64,000 nt of DNA from Rathayibacter sp. VKM Ac-2879 (GTDB lineage: Bacteria; Actinomycetota; Actinomycetes; Actinomycetales; Microbacteriaceae), in contig NZ_JADKSO010000001.1 in assembly GCF_015351245.1 (NCBI RefSeq), positions 124,001 through 188,000 of the forward strand, given 5' to 3'. Below are positions 52,565 to 63,736 of this stretch, piece by piece. The number at the start of each line of letters is the position of its first letter. Within the stretch, counting starts at the first letter, position 1. Both the position numbers and the translations under genes were made by a program. Below the pieces are notes generated by a model. The model had not been told where the DNA came from and did no database searches. It worked only from the letters and a program-made list of their open reading frames with translations.

Positions 52565-52573
52565 TGTGGATAA
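52565..52573 (-). promoter_or_regulatory. Perfect DnaA box at the right island edge
   Basis: TGTGGATAA is the exact reverse complement of the consensus TTATCCACA. It lies between the IS end and the rhomboid stop. A single box is not an origin; together with the near matches at 44903-44934 it suggests that a DnaA-box stretch was split by the island. Confidence 0.5.
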
Positions 52574-52640
52574 CTTCCTCCCCAGACGGCGGGAGGACCG
52601 CTGGGAGCGCCCCGCACGACGCCTGCACGGCTTCCGCGGG

Positions 52641-53519
52641 TCAGCCCAGGACGTATGCCCCGGCCGTGAGAGCGACAAGACCCACCCCGACCAGACCAAT
52701 GAGGAGGTTCTGCGTCCTCCGCTGCGAGAGCTGGCGCGTCTTGGTGTAGACGAAGCCGATGAGGGCTCCCGCCACGAGACCGCCGACGTGCGCCTGCCAG
52801 GCGACGTTCATCCCTGGGAGGAAGCCGATCACCAGGTTCAAGCCCACCAGGACCAGCAGTTGCGAGGCCTGTCCACCCAAGTGGCGGATGATCACGAGGT
52901 ACGCACCCATCAGACCGAAGATCGCACCGGAGGCGCCGATCACGGAGGTCAGCGGGTCAGCGAGCAGCAGCACGCCGACCGAGCCCGCGAAGCCGCTGAG
53001 CAGGAAGAGCGCCAGGTAGCGTCCCCGCCCGAGCATCCGCTCGAGCACCATCCCGAACACCCACAGCGTGTACATGTTGAGCGCGAGATGGAACGGGATC
53101 ACGACGAAGAGAGAGGTGCTGTGGAGGAACACCGAGGTGAGCATCCGCCACGGCTCGAATCCCGCACCGAAACCGGGGAGAGTGTAGGCCGGTGCGTACA
53201 AGAGCTCGGACAGCACGATGTTCCCGACCACGGGCAGGATCTCGAGCACCCACATGAAGACGCAGAGCGCAATGATCGCGTACGTCACTGTCGGCTGGTC
53301 GGCGCGCGTCATCGCGCGCACGCGACTAACGAGCGGGCTGCGCGTCCTCGGGGCGGTGGCCCGCTGCTGTGCCATGTCGTCGGGGCAGATCACGCCGACC
53401 GGAGCCTGCGTTTGACACTCGCCGCAGATGGTGCGTCCGCACCGCTGGCAGCGCACGAAACTCTGCCGATCGGGGTGGCGATAGCAGGAGTACGCGCTGC
53501 TGGGCGGGACCTGGGTCAC
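52641..53519 (-). CDS. Rhomboid-family intramembrane serine protease with N-terminal zinc-ribbon/B-box
   Basis: A 292-residue membrane protease with the Ser-His dyad S197 (GASGAIFG) and H244 (WQAHVGGL). Six to seven helices follow a soluble N-terminus that has C12, C24, C27, C32, C35 and C45, consistent with a small zinc-binding B-box-like domain. The first helix starts near residue 79. GTG 53519 is the start. The position next to ppiA is conserved in Microbacteriaceae. The substrate is unknown. Confidence 0.93.
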   Translation of the reverse strand: MTQVPPSSAYSCYRHPDRQSFVRCQRCGRTICGECQTQAPVGVICPDDMAQQRATAPRTRSPLVSRVRAMTRADQPTVTYAIIALCVFMWVLEILPVVGNIVLSELLYAPAYTLPGFGAGFEPWRMLTSVFLHSTSLFVVIPFHLALNMYTLWVFGMVLERMLGRGRYLALFLLSGFAGSVGVLLLADPLTSVIGASGAIFGLMGAYLVIIRHLGGQASQLLVLVGLNLVIGFLPGMNVAWQAHVGGLVAGALIGFVYTKTRQLSQRRTQNLLIGLVGVGLVALTAGAYVLG

Positions 53520-53540
53520 GGGCGTGCCTCCGGTGAGAAC

Positions 53541-53570
53541 GAGGGCCGGGCCCTCACGGACCCGGCCCTC
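53541..53570 (-). terminator. Strong hairpin between ppiA and the rhomboid gene
   Basis: A perfect 10-base-pair stem (GAGGGCCGGG / CCCGGCCCTC) with a 10-base loop begins 22 bases after the ppiA stop. It likely ends ppiA transcription before the rhomboid gene. Confidence 0.65.
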
Positions 53571-53592
53571 GAGTGAGTGGTGGACGAGGCGA

Positions 53593-54132
53593 TCAGGCCT
53601 CGGTGATCTCGACGCTCTCGATCACGACGTCATCGAGCGGCTTGTCGCGCCCATCGGTCGGGACCGTCGAGAGCGTCTGCACGAGCTTCTTGGACTCGTC
53701 GTCGGCGACCGCGCCGAAGATGGTGTGCTTGCCCTGAAGCCAGGTGGTCGGCGCGACGGTGATGAAGAACTGCGAGCCGTTCGTCCCCCGACCGGCCTGC
53801 TTGCCGGCGTTGGCCATCGCGAGGATGTAGGGCTGCGTGAAGTCGAGCTCGGGGTTGATCTCGTCGTCGAACTGGTAGCCCGGTCCCCCGATGCCCTGAC
53901 CGAGCGGGTCGCCGCCCTGGAGCATGAAGTCCGGGATGACACGGTGGAAGACCGTGCCGTCGTAGAGCGGCTCCGTGGTCTTCGCACCGGTGGCCGGATG
54001 CGTCCACTCGATCTCGCCGGTCGCGAGACCGACGAAGTTGCGGACCGTCTTGGGAGCGTGGTTCCCGTAGAGGTTGACGACGATGTCGCCCTTGTTGGTA
54101 TGGAACGTCGCGACTGCGGTGTGCAAAGGCAT
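53593..54132 (-). CDS. ppiA: Cyclophilin-type peptidyl-prolyl cis-trans isomerase
   Basis: A cytoplasmic protein-folding enzyme of 179 residues with no signal peptide. Cyclophilin signatures are APKTVRNFVGLATG, the catalytic-Arg segment GTVFHRVIPDFMLQGGDP, GTNGSQFFIT and KHTIFGAV. All active-site residues are present. ATG 54132 (MPLHTAVATF) was chosen; the frame is open to 54174 but the added residues are not conserved. Confidence 0.95.
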   Translation of the reverse strand: MPLHTAVATFHTNKGDIVVNLYGNHAPKTVRNFVGLATGEIEWTHPATGAKTTEPLYDGTVFHRVIPDFMLQGGDPLGQGIGGPGYQFDDEINPELDFTQPYILAMANAGKQAGRGTNGSQFFITVAPTTWLQGKHTIFGAVADDESKKLVQTLSTVPTDGRDKPLDDVVIESVEITEA

Positions 54133-54265
54133 GCGGGGATTCTCGCACAGCGCGCATGGTGGGCTCCGCAACACCGCGTGTCAATGCGCTGGGTGCGCGA
54201 TGCGGACCCCGATCGATGAGTGGCAGTATTGAGGAGTTCGCTGCTCGTAGCCGATGGAGGACCAA

Positions 54266-54826
54266 GTGGGTCTGTCACGTAAGCACAAGAAGGATCTCAA
54301 GCGTCTCCGCAAGAACGCCGAGGCGGTCTGGAGCGAGCAGCAGGAGGTTCTGGCGCATGCCGCCTCCGTTCTCGAGAAGAGCCGCCGCCACGCGACGAAG
54401 TACGCCAAGAAAGAGGTCGTGCCGCTCGTCAAGGACACGTATCGCTCGCGCGTGAAGCCGGTGTACGACAGCGGCGTGTCCGCGGTCGAGGGTGGCTACT
54501 CCTCCGCCCGCGACGCCTACGCCAAGAAGGTGTTGCCGACGGTGCTCGCGCTGGGCGGCACGGCGGCTGCCGCGTTCGAGGCCGCGAAGGACTCGAAGAA
54601 CCGCGCCAAGCTCGCCGAGATATCGAAGGCACGCTGGGAGGAACTCACCACTCCCCCGAAAAAGAAGAACACGGCGGGCACCGTTTTCGCGATCGGCGCC
54701 GCGCTCGTGGCCGTCGGCGGCATCGGCTACGCCGTATGGCAGACGTTCCGCGCCGACGACGAGCTGTGGGTCGCCGAGGATGAGCCGGAGAGCGCCGCGC
54801 AGAACGCGGCATCGACCGCCTCCTGA
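54266..54826 (+). CDS. Hypothetical charged coiled-coil-like protein with one C-terminal membrane helix
   Basis: A 186-residue protein starting at GTG 54266 behind GGAGGACC (ATG 54254 is also open). It has a Lys/Arg-rich N-terminus (LSRKHKKDLKRLRKNAEAVW), a long helical Ala/Lys region and a single membrane helix near residue 145 (VFAIGAALVAVGGIGYAVW) with an acidic tail (ADDELWVAEDEPES). Similar proteins sit next to ppiA in related genomes; function is unknown. It is divergent from ppiA and followed by a clear terminator. Confidence 0.75.
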   Translation: MGLSRKHKKDLKRLRKNAEAVWSEQQEVLAHAASVLEKSRRHATKYAKKEVVPLVKDTYRSRVKPVYDSGVSAVEGGYSSARDAYAKKVLPTVLALGGTAAAAFEAAKDSKNRAKLAEISKARWEELTTPPKKKNTAGTVFAIGAALVAVGGIGYAVWQTFRADDELWVAEDEPESAAQNAASTAS

Positions 54827-54852
54827 CGCACTCGCCTCCTGACGCTCTGATC

Positions 54853-54885
54853 GAAGGGTCGGGCCCTTACCGGGTCCGGCCCTTC
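54853..54885 (+). terminator. Terminator hairpin after the hypothetical gene
   Basis: Arms GAAGGGTCGGGCCC (54853-54866) and GGGTCCGGCCCTTC (54872-54885) pair over 14 positions with two G-T wobbles and a 5-base loop. Confidence 0.65.
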
Positions 54886-54924
54886 GGCGTGTCCCCGCGA
54901 CACCGGGCCAGCTAGGCTGCTGCG

Positions 54925-55353
54925 GTGGACATCCGGGTCGCCGCCTACGGCGTCATCATCGACGGCGACCGCGTGCTGCTTGCGCACTGGAGTCAAGGAC
55001 CGTGGGCCGCGTGGACCCTCCCCGGTGGGGGCATCGATCGGGGCGAGGCGCCCGCCGATGCAGCGATTCGCGAGATCTTCGAGGAGACGGGTTACGACGC
55101 CGAGCTCGATGCCCTCATCGGAGTCGACTCCCACGTGATTCCGGCGCATCGGCGGAGCGATCCCGACGCGGGTCCGCTTCACGCGATCCGCGTCGTCTAC
55201 CGCGCGCACGTGGTCGGTGGTCAGCTCACTCACGAGCTCGACGGATCCACCGATGCTGCCGCGTGGTTTCCGCTCGCCGAGGTGGAGGAGCTCGAGCGCG
55301 TCGAGCTCGTCGACGCGGCGCTCACGATGAACGAGGCATGGCTCCTCCGATGA
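54925..55353 (+). CDS. NUDIX hydrolase
   Basis: A 142-residue pyrophosphohydrolase with a complete Nudix box (GGIDRGEAPADAAIREIFEE then TGYD), where the REIFEE glutamates bind metal. The N-terminal strand region is VAAYGVIIDGDRVLLAHW. The substrate is not evident; candidates include oxidised or damaged nucleotides and nucleotide sugars. GTG 54925 is the start. The stop overlaps the next gene by four bases (ATGA). Confidence 0.9.
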   Translation: MDIRVAAYGVIIDGDRVLLAHWSQGPWAAWTLPGGGIDRGEAPADAAIREIFEETGYDAELDALIGVDSHVIPAHRRSDPDAGPLHAIRVVYRAHVVGGQLTHELDGSTDAAAWFPLAEVEELERVELVDAALTMNEAWLLR

Positions 55354-55670
55354 CACTTCAGCGCGAGTCCGCTCCTCGTCCGGACGGTGACTCCGCTGTG
55401 ATCGTCGAGCTCTACACCTCCGCCTTCTGCGGCGCCTGCCACGCGGCGCGATCCGTACTCGAGCGGGTGGCCGAACTCGTGCCGTCCGTCGAGATCCGCG
55501 AACTCGATGTCGCATTCCGACCGGTCGACGCGGAGGCTGCGGGCATCCGCATGACGCCGACTGTCGTGGTTCGCCGAGGGAACGGGGATGTCGTGTTCCG
55601 CGCGGAGGGGGCTCCGTCCCTCCCCCAGGCCCTCGCCGCCCTCGCGCTGGCCATGCCGCCCGTGCCGTAG
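55350..55670 (+). CDS. Thioredoxin-fold protein
   Basis: A 106-residue thiol-disulfide oxidoreductase-like protein. The CxxC active site is in SAFCGACHAARSVLERV, the cis-proline in GIRMTPTVVV. It is slightly short but full for the fold, without signal peptide, so cytoplasmic. It is translationally coupled to the NUDIX gene and followed one base later by a lipoprotein gene, making a three-gene operon. The partner is unknown. Confidence 0.85.
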   Translation: MTLQRESAPRPDGDSAVIVELYTSAFCGACHAARSVLERVAELVPSVEIRELDVAFRPVDAEAAGIRMTPTVVVRRGNGDVVFRAEGAPSLPQALAALALAMPPVP

Positions 55671-55671
55671 C

Positions 55672-56214
55672 GTGACCGGAGACGGCCGGGCGCGGAATCG
55701 CTTCGTCATCGCGAGCGGTGGGATCGTGATCGCCTCGCTCTCCGCGCTGATCCTCTCGGGCTGCGCCGCCGACGCCGTGACGGAGGCCACTGTCGGGATC
55801 GGGCGCGGCGGTCAGCGGGCCGAGGTCATGGGCGTGGTTGCGGTGTGCTCGGGAGTCGTGGACGGGCTCGACCTCTCGGCCGCCGATACGGCTCCGCTGC
55901 CGATCGGTGACCGCCTGCGGCATATCACCCGGTGGGTCTCACCCGATCCGGTGACCGATCTCGGGGAGACTGATCTCGCCGGCCCCACGCGGTGGCCCGC
56001 CGACACCGAGATCGAGCAGTTCGGCCTGGGCGTGGACTACTCGCTCGCCCCCTATACGACGAATCGCTCGGTGCTCTCGCGGCCCGTCGTCTTCCGAGCC
56101 GAACAGTTCGACACGCTCTCGGTTGGCGAGGTCATCGTCGGAGGCATCCGCGATGGCACGTCCGAGACCCTGTCGATCCGGGAGTTCCTCGGCCGTGCCT
56201 GCGAGCCCCGGTGA
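55672..56214 (+). CDS. Hypothetical lipoprotein
   Basis: A 180-residue protein started at GTG 55672. It has a basic n-region (RARNRF), a hydrophobic core (VIASGGIVIASLSALI) and a lipobox LSGC, so it should be lipid-anchored outside the membrane. The mature part has two cysteines near its ends (AVCSGVVDGL, RACEPR) that could form a disulfide, and a YSLAPYTTNRSVLS segment. No domain is recognised. It ends the NUDIX-thioredoxin operon. Confidence 0.8.
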   Translation: MTGDGRARNRFVIASGGIVIASLSALILSGCAADAVTEATVGIGRGGQRAEVMGVVAVCSGVVDGLDLSAADTAPLPIGDRLRHITRWVSPDPVTDLGETDLAGPTRWPADTEIEQFGLGVDYSLAPYTTNRSVLSRPVVFRAEQFDTLSVGEVIVGGIRDGTSETLSIREFLGRACEPR

Positions 56215-56285
56215 ACGGCGACGCCTTCGAGACGCTGCGAGCCACAAAGCGCGCGTTGAGGGATCGGCGGCTGTCGAGTGATGTG

Positions 56286-56358
56286 TGGAGCCTAGGAGAT
56301 TCGAACTCCTGACATCCTGCTTGCAAAGCAGGCGCTCTACCAACTGAGCTAAGGCCCC
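56286..56358 (-). tRNA. tRNA-Ala (anticodon TGC)
   Basis: The reverse strand gives an acceptor stem GGGGCCT paired to AGGCTCC with discriminator A, a D arm TAGCTCAGTTGGTAGAGC, an anticodon arm with TTTGCAA (anticodon TGC) and a T arm containing GTTCGAATC. No CCA is encoded; length is 73 bases. Confidence 0.97.
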
Positions 56359-56434
56359 GGGCCGGCGCCGGACGGATCCTGCGCGAAGAGTCGGACGGCC
56401 CGCCACCGCGAGGTGTCGGGCCGTTCGGCACGGG

Positions 56435-56508
56435 TGGGGGTACCAGGACTTGAACCTGGGACCTCTTCATTATCAGTGAAGCGCTCTAACCGCCTGAGCT
56501 ATACCCCC
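56435..56508 (-). tRNA. tRNA-Ile (anticodon GAT)
   Basis: The reverse strand gives an acceptor stem GGGGGTA paired to TACCCCC with discriminator A, a D arm TAGCTCAGGCGGTTAGAGC, an anticodon loop CTGATAA (anticodon GAT) and a T arm containing GTTCAAGTC. Length is 74 bases. It is 76 bases upstream of tRNA-Ala; the pair is transcribed after gyrA, as in many actinobacteria. Confidence 0.97.
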
Positions 56509-56569
56509 GAAATGGCCAGATGAGACTCTACCCGACGTCGCGTCAGAAACCCAATCGGCCGAGACGCGG

Positions 56570-56980
56570 CTACTGATTGGTGAAGCCGACCAGCAGACCA
56601 CCGGTGATCTTGACGCTGAGGTTGTACAGCAGCGCCACGATCGCCCCGAGCGCCGTGGTCACGATCGTGTTGAGCACGGCCACGACGATCGCGAAGCCCA
56701 TCACCTGGGGGAGGGAGATGACCGTGTTGAGATCGAACGCCTCCGCACCCGCGATCTCCTGCACCAGACCGTTCACCTGGTTGAACACGCCGGTCTGCGC
56801 GAGCACCGTGTAGACGAGGTAGGTGACCACGATCGTGATGATCGCGAGCGTCAGCCCCAGGAGGAACGAGAGCTTCACCGCCGACCAGAAGTCGACGTAG
56901 ACCAGCTTCAGACGGACCTGCTTCGCCGCCGGGCTCTTCGCGGACTTCTTGGCGAGCTTCTCGGCGACGGTGCTACTCAT
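56570..56980 (-). CDS. DUF3566 membrane protein
   Basis: A 136-residue protein found directly after gyrA across actinobacteria. It has a Lys/Ala-rich N-terminus, then [20 protein letters not shown], a first membrane helix ([18 protein letters not shown]) and a second ([20 protein letters not shown]) ending [14 protein letters not shown]. It overlaps the end of gyrA by eight bases, so it is co-translated. Function is not established. Confidence 0.93.
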   Translation of the reverse strand: MSSTVAEKLAKKSAKSPAAKQVRLKLVYVDFWSAVKLSFLLGLTLAIITIVVTYLVYTVLAQTGVFNQVNGLVQEIAGAEAFDLNTVISLPQVMGFAIVVAVLNTIVTTALGAIVALLYNLSVKITGGLLVGFTNQ

Positions 56981-59573
56981 CTACTGACCCATCCTCCTCC
57001 GACACCGGAGTGGACTCGGCCGGCGCCGCGGCGTCGGGATCCTCGTCCTGGGCGTCGAGATTGCGTTCGGTGTTCTTGGCGAGTGCGATGATGCGATCAT
57101 CCTCGGCGAATCGTGCGAAGACGACCCCCATCGTGTCGCGACCCTTGGCCGGTACCTCGGCCACGGCAGAGCGTACCACCTTGCCGCTGGCCAGGACCAC
57201 GAGGACCTCGTCGTCCTCTCCGGTGATGATCGCACCCACCAGGTCGCCCCGCTTCTCTTCGAGCTTGGCGACCTTGATGCCCAGACCGCCGCGCCCTTGC
57301 AGGCGGTACTGGTCGACGGCCGTGCGCTTGGCGTATCCGCCCTCGGTGACCACGAAGACGAAGCCCTCGTCGGTGACGACGTTGGCGTCGAGGAGGCGAT
57401 CCTCGCCGCGGAACGACATGCCCATCACCCCCGACGTCGAGCGGCCCATGGGCCGTAGCGCCTGGTCGGTCGCGGTGAACCTGATCGACATGCCTTTGCG
57501 CGAGACGAGCAGCACATCGCTGTCCTCCTCGACGAGGAGCGCCGAGACCAGCTCATCGCCCTCGCGAAGCTTGATCGCGATGATGCCCCCGGAGCGGTTG
57601 GTGTCGTACTCGGCCAGGGCCGTCTTCTTCACCAGTCCGTCGCGCGTCGCGAGCACGAGATAACGCGCCGCCTCGTAGTCGCGGATGTCGAGGATCTGCG
57701 CGATCTGCTCGCCCGGCTCCAACGCGAGCAGGTTGGCGATGTGCTGCCCCTTGGCATCGCGACTCGCCTCTTGGAGCTCGTAGGTCTTCGCACGGTAGAC
57801 GCGGCCGGTGTTCGTGAAGAAGAGGAGCCAGTGGTGGGTGGTCGTCACGAAGAAGTGCTCAACGATGTCGTCGGCCTTCAGCTGGGCGCCGCGCACTCCG
57901 CGACCGCCGCGGTGTTGTGCCCGGTAGGAGTCGCTGCGGGTGCGCTTGAGATAGCCGCCGCGGGTGACCGTGACCACCATCTCCTCCTCGGGGATGAGGT
58001 CCTCGACGCTCATGTCGCCGTCGAAGCCGAAGAGGATCTCGGTGCGCCGGTCGTCGCCGAAGCGATCGACGATCTCGTCGAGCTCCTCCGAGATGATCGT
58101 GCGCTGACGAGCGGGGCTCGCGAGGATCGACTTGTAGTCCTCGATCTCGGCCTGGATGCGGTCGTGCTCGTCGATGATCTTCTGACGCTCGAGGGCCGCG
58201 AGTCGACGCAGCTGCATGTCGAGGATCGCGCGGGACTGCACCTCGTCGATGTCGAGGAGTTCCATGAGGCCGTCGCGCGCCTCCTCCACGGTCGGGGAGC
58301 GGCGAATGAGGGCGATGACCTCGTCGAGCGCGTCGAGCGCCTTGAGGTAGCCGCGCAGGATGTGGATCCGCGCCTCCGCCTCGTCGAGCAGGAACTGGGT
58401 GCGGCGGACGATGACCTCGACCTGGTGGTCGACCCACGCGCGGATGAAGCCGTCGAGCGAGAGGGTGCGCGGGATGCCGTCGACGATCGCGAGCATGTTC
58501 GCGCCGAAGTTCTCTTGCAGGGGGGTGTGCTTGTAGAGGTTGTTGAGCACGACCTTGGCAACGGCGTCGCGCTTGAGGACGATCACGAGGCGCTGGCCGG
58601 TACGACCGGAGGTCTCGTCGCGGATGTCGGCGATGCCCGATACCCGGCCGTCCTTGACCAGCTCCGCGATCTTGATCGCGAGGTTGTCGGGGTTCACCTG
58701 GTACGGAAGCTCGGTAACGACAAGGCAGGTACGGCCCTGGATCTCTTCGATCGAGACCACCGCACGCATGGTGATCGAGCCACGCCCCGTGCGGTACGCA
58801 TCCTGGATGCCGCGGACACCGAGGATCTGCGCGCCGGTCGGGAAATCGGGGCCTTTGATGCGCTGGAGCAAAGCCTCGAGAAGCTCCTCGCGCGTCGCCT
58901 CCGGGTTCTCGAGCGCCCACTTGGCGCCGGCCGCGACCTCGCGCAGATTGTGCGGAGGGATGTTCGTGGCCATGCCGACCGCGATGCCGACCGAGCCGTT
59001 GACCAGCAGATTGGGGAAGCGGGCCGGAAGGATGGCCGGCTCGCGGGTGCGGCCGTCGTAGTTGTCCTGGAAGTCGACGGTGTTCTTGTCGATGTCGCGG
59101 ACCATCTCGAGGGCGAGCGGAGCCATCTTGGTCTCGGTGTACCGGGGGGCCGCCGCGCCATCGTTGCCGGGCGAGCCGAAATTGCCCTGCCCGAGCGCGA
59201 GCGGGTAGCGGAGGCTCCACGGCTGCACGAGGCGCACGAGCGCGTCGTAGATGGCGGAGTCGCCGTGCGGGTGGAACTGGCCCATCACGTCGCCGACAAC
59301 ACGCGAGCACTTCGAGAAAGCCTTGTCGGGGCGGTATCCGCCGTCGTACATGGCGTAGATCACGCGTCGGTGCACGGGCTTCAAGCCGTCGCGGACCTCG
59401 GGGAGCGCGCGCCCGACGATGACGCTCATGGCGTAGTCGAGATACGAACGCTGCATCTCGAGCTGCAGATCGACGGGCTCGATCTTGTCGTGGCCGTGGA
59501 TCACGACGCCGGTCTCGGTGATGATCTCGTCGCCGTCGGCCGGTCCGGTGGGGGTGTCTGCTTCGTCTGCCAT
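56973..59573 (-). CDS. gyrA: DNA gyrase subunit A
   Basis: The DNA-cleaving subunit of gyrase, 866 residues. The catalytic Tyr is Y145 ([10 protein letters not shown]). The quinolone-determining region reads [10 protein letters not shown] with S106 and D110, the unmutated residues. The C-terminal beta-pinwheel contains the GyrA-box-like motif [10 protein letters not shown] and ends with an acidic tail ([12 protein letters not shown]). It follows gyrB by 62 bases and is coupled to the DUF3566 gene. Confidence 0.98.
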   Translation of the reverse strand: MADEADTPTGPADGDEIITETGVVIHGHDKIEPVDLQLEMQRSYLDYAMSVIVGRALPEVRDGLKPVHRRVIYAMYDGGYRPDKAFSKCSRVVGDVMGQFHPHGDSAIYDALVRLVQPWSLRYPLALGQGNFGSPGNDGAAAPRYTETKMAPLALEMVRDIDKNTVDFQDNYDGRTREPAILPARFPNLLVNGSVGIAVGMATNIPPHNLREVAAGAKWALENPEATREELLEALLQRIKGPDFPTGAQILGVRGIQDAYRTGRGSITMRAVVSIEEIQGRTCLVVTELPYQVNPDNLAIKIAELVKDGRVSGIADIRDETSGRTGQRLVIVLKRDAVAKVVLNNLYKHTPLQENFGANMLAIVDGIPRTLSLDGFIRAWVDHQVEVIVRRTQFLLDEAEARIHILRGYLKALDALDEVIALIRRSPTVEEARDGLMELLDIDEVQSRAILDMQLRRLAALERQKIIDEHDRIQAEIEDYKSILASPARQRTIISEELDEIVDRFGDDRRTEILFGFDGDMSVEDLIPEEEMVVTVTRGGYLKRTRSDSYRAQHRGGRGVRGAQLKADDIVEHFFVTTTHHWLLFFTNTGRVYRAKTYELQEASRDAKGQHIANLLALEPGEQIAQILDIRDYEAARYLVLATRDGLVKKTALAEYDTNRSGGIIAIKLREGDELVSALLVEEDSDVLLVSRKGMSIRFTATDQALRPMGRSTSGVMGMSFRGEDRLLDANVVTDEGFVFVVTEGGYAKRTAVDQYRLQGRGGLGIKVAKLEEKRGDLVGAIITGEDDEVLVVLASGKVVRSAVAEVPAKGRDTMGVVFARFAEDDRIIALAKNTERNLDAQDEDPDAAAPAESTPVSEEDGSVDE

Positions 59574-59635
59574 GTCTCTGTCTTCTCAGCTCGTCGCGCG
59601 CGGACGCGATCCTTCTCGTCGGGTCATCCGGAGGG

Positions 59636-61873
<2,238 letters not shown>

Positions 61874-62389
61874 TCAGCCGTAGGTATCGCGCGGACCACG
61901 CCCTGGAATCGACCTGGGGCCCTTTTTCCAGTTCGGGACGTCCGGGCCTTGGAAACGGATCGACGCGATGCCCGCCTGGGGGAAGTTGACGGCGATGTGG
62001 TTCATGATCTCGACCCGCATCAGTCGCAGCTGGGTCGTCCACGCCGTCGATTCGCAAGCGACCGTGAGCACGCCGTCCGTCACGCCGACTGGAGTGGAGT
62101 GCCTCGCGGTCTCCTCGCCGGCGATCGCGGTCCATGACGCCATCAGATCGCCCTGCGCCAGCGGCGCCGTCCACCCGAGCTTCACGGTGAGGGAGTCGAG
62201 GACATCGCCGAGGTCGTGCGGGTCGCGACCCGAGCCGAACGGAGCCGCATCACCCTTCGGCTCGGCGCGCTCGACGGTCTTGCGCACACGGCGCGGACCG
62301 TCGGCGCCGAACACCTCCTTGAGGTGACGGTACACACGCGCGGCCTCGGACTCGGGGACGGGGGAGCCGCGGCGCCCGGGGTCAGTCAT
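61874..62389 (-). CDS. DUF721 (DciA-like) protein
   Basis: A 171-residue protein related to DUF721/DciA, a proposed replicative-helicase loader or operator in bacteria lacking DnaC. The conserved core is LGWTAPLAQGDLMASWTAIA, followed by VGVTDGVLTVACESTAWTTQ with the Trp and LRLMRVEIMNHI. ATG 62389 overlaps recF by eight bases. The order recF-DUF721-gyrB is the usual actinobacterial one. Confidence 0.9.
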   Translation of the reverse strand: MTDPGRRGSPVPESEAARVYRHLKEVFGADGPRRVRKTVERAEPKGDAAPFGSGRDPHDLGDVLDSLTVKLGWTAPLAQGDLMASWTAIAGEETARHSTPVGVTDGVLTVACESTAWTTQLRLMRVEIMNHIAVNFPQAGIASIRFQGPDVPNWKKGPRSIPGRGPRDTYG

Positions 62390-63569
62390 CGCCCTGCCCC
62401 GGCGGATCGTCGCCGTCCACGATCCGACCCGCCTCGATCCGCACGGTGTGCGCCGCGAGCGCCTCGGGAACGTCGTCGAACACGGCCGCGGTGATGAGCA
62501 CCTGCTCGTAGTCGGCGACGACGGAGGCGAGGCGCTCACGCCTCCGCGCATCGAGCTCCGCAAACACGTCGTCGAGGATGAGCACCGGATCGCCCATGGG
62601 GGAGTCTCGACGGAGCAGTTCGGCCGCTCCGAGCTTGAGGGCGAGCGCGAACGACCAGCTCTCGCCGTGACTCGCGTAGCCCTTGGCCGGGAGCTCGTTC
62701 AGTTCGAACTGCACGTCGTCGCGATGCGGGCCGACCAGGGAGAGCCCGCGATCGAGCTCCCGGCGACGTACGCCCTCCAAGGCGGAGGCGAAGGCCTCGG
62801 CCAGACCTTCTCCGGCCGTCGGCGAGGGGGAGGAGACCTCCACAGGCTCGCCCTCGTCGTCGACCGCGCCCTCGATGCTCAGCCGCGAACGCAGGACCGG
62901 TCGCTGGTCGGCTCCCGCCACCGCCTCGTACGCCGAGCGAACGGGACCGCTCAGCTCGCCGATCAGCGACAGACGCGACTGGACGATCTCGGTGCCGAGC
63001 GCGATCAGCCGCTCGTCCCAGATGTCGAGCGTGCCGAACTTCGCGGGATCGCGGAGACCGCTGGCCCGGGCCGACTTGAGCAGCGACGTGCGCTGACGCA
63101 GCACCCGCTCGTAGTCGGCCTGCACGGCACTCATTCGGGGCGAGCGGAGGACCACGAGCTGGTCGAGGAAACGACGCCTCACCGAGGGGTCGCCTCGGAT
63201 CAGGAGGAGATCCTCCGGCGCGAAGAGAACGCTCGAGAAGAAGCGGGGCAGCTCGCGCGGCTTGATGCCGCCCCGGTTGATCTGCGCCCGGTTGGGGGAG
63301 GAGCGGTTGATCTGCACCTCCGCGAGCAGCTCGCGCTCGCCGTTGCGGAGGCGGGCCCGGACCACTGCGCTGTCCCGGCCGGACCGGATCAGCGCCTGGT
63401 CGCTGGAGACGCGGTGCGAGCCGAGGGTCGAGAGGTAGCCGAGCGACTCCACCAGGTTGGTCTTGCCCTGCCCGTTGCGCCCGACGAAGAGGTTGGGCCC
63501 CGGGACGAGCTCGACGTCGACCGACTCGTAGTTCCGGAAGTCGCTGAGCGCCAGCTGCGTCACCCGCAC
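62382..63569 (-). CDS. recF: DNA replication and repair protein RecF
   Basis: An SMC-like ATPase that loads RecA at gaps. The N-terminus MRVTQLALSDFRNYESVDVE leads into Walker A at residues 30-37 (GRNGQGKT). The signature-like region is LVGPHRDDV, and Walker B is VLILDDVFAELD. At 395 residues it is full length. GTG 63569 is the start. It is upstream of the DUF721 gene with an eight-base overlap. Confidence 0.97.
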   Translation of the reverse strand: MRVTQLALSDFRNYESVDVELVPGPNLFVGRNGQGKTNLVESLGYLSTLGSHRVSSDQALIRSGRDSAVVRARLRNGERELLAEVQINRSSPNRAQINRGGIKPRELPRFFSSVLFAPEDLLLIRGDPSVRRRFLDQLVVLRSPRMSAVQADYERVLRQRTSLLKSARASGLRDPAKFGTLDIWDERLIALGTEIVQSRLSLIGELSGPVRSAYEAVAGADQRPVLRSRLSIEGAVDDEGEPVEVSSPSPTAGEGLAEAFASALEGVRRRELDRGLSLVGPHRDDVQFELNELPAKGYASHGESWSFALALKLGAAELLRRDSPMGDPVLILDDVFAELDARRRERLASVVADYEQVLITAAVFDDVPEALAAHTVRIEAGRIVDGDDPPGQGDD

Positions 63570-63736
63570 GTCGCCACCTCCGTCCCTCTCTCAGCCACGA
63601 CAGTCCGGTGCGGCCGGAAGCCCGCCACCCCGTGAGAGCATTCCCGCTTCACGGCGGCGACGGGTCGCAGTCCATTCCCGATTCTGCGGAACGCTGCCGC
63701 CGTGAGGGCTCCCGACGGCAATCCGAGCCGGAGGAC

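Noticed and set aside
52413-52628. Possible 71-codon minus-strand gene next to the rhomboid gene
   Set aside because: It covers the IS terminal repeats and the DnaA box, has no good start, and shows no family resemblance.
52541-52640. Chromosomal origin of replication
   Set aside because: Only one perfect DnaA box and no dnaA or dnaN nearby; with the order gyrA, gyrB, DUF721, recF, gnd the origin should lie beyond the right edge of the window.
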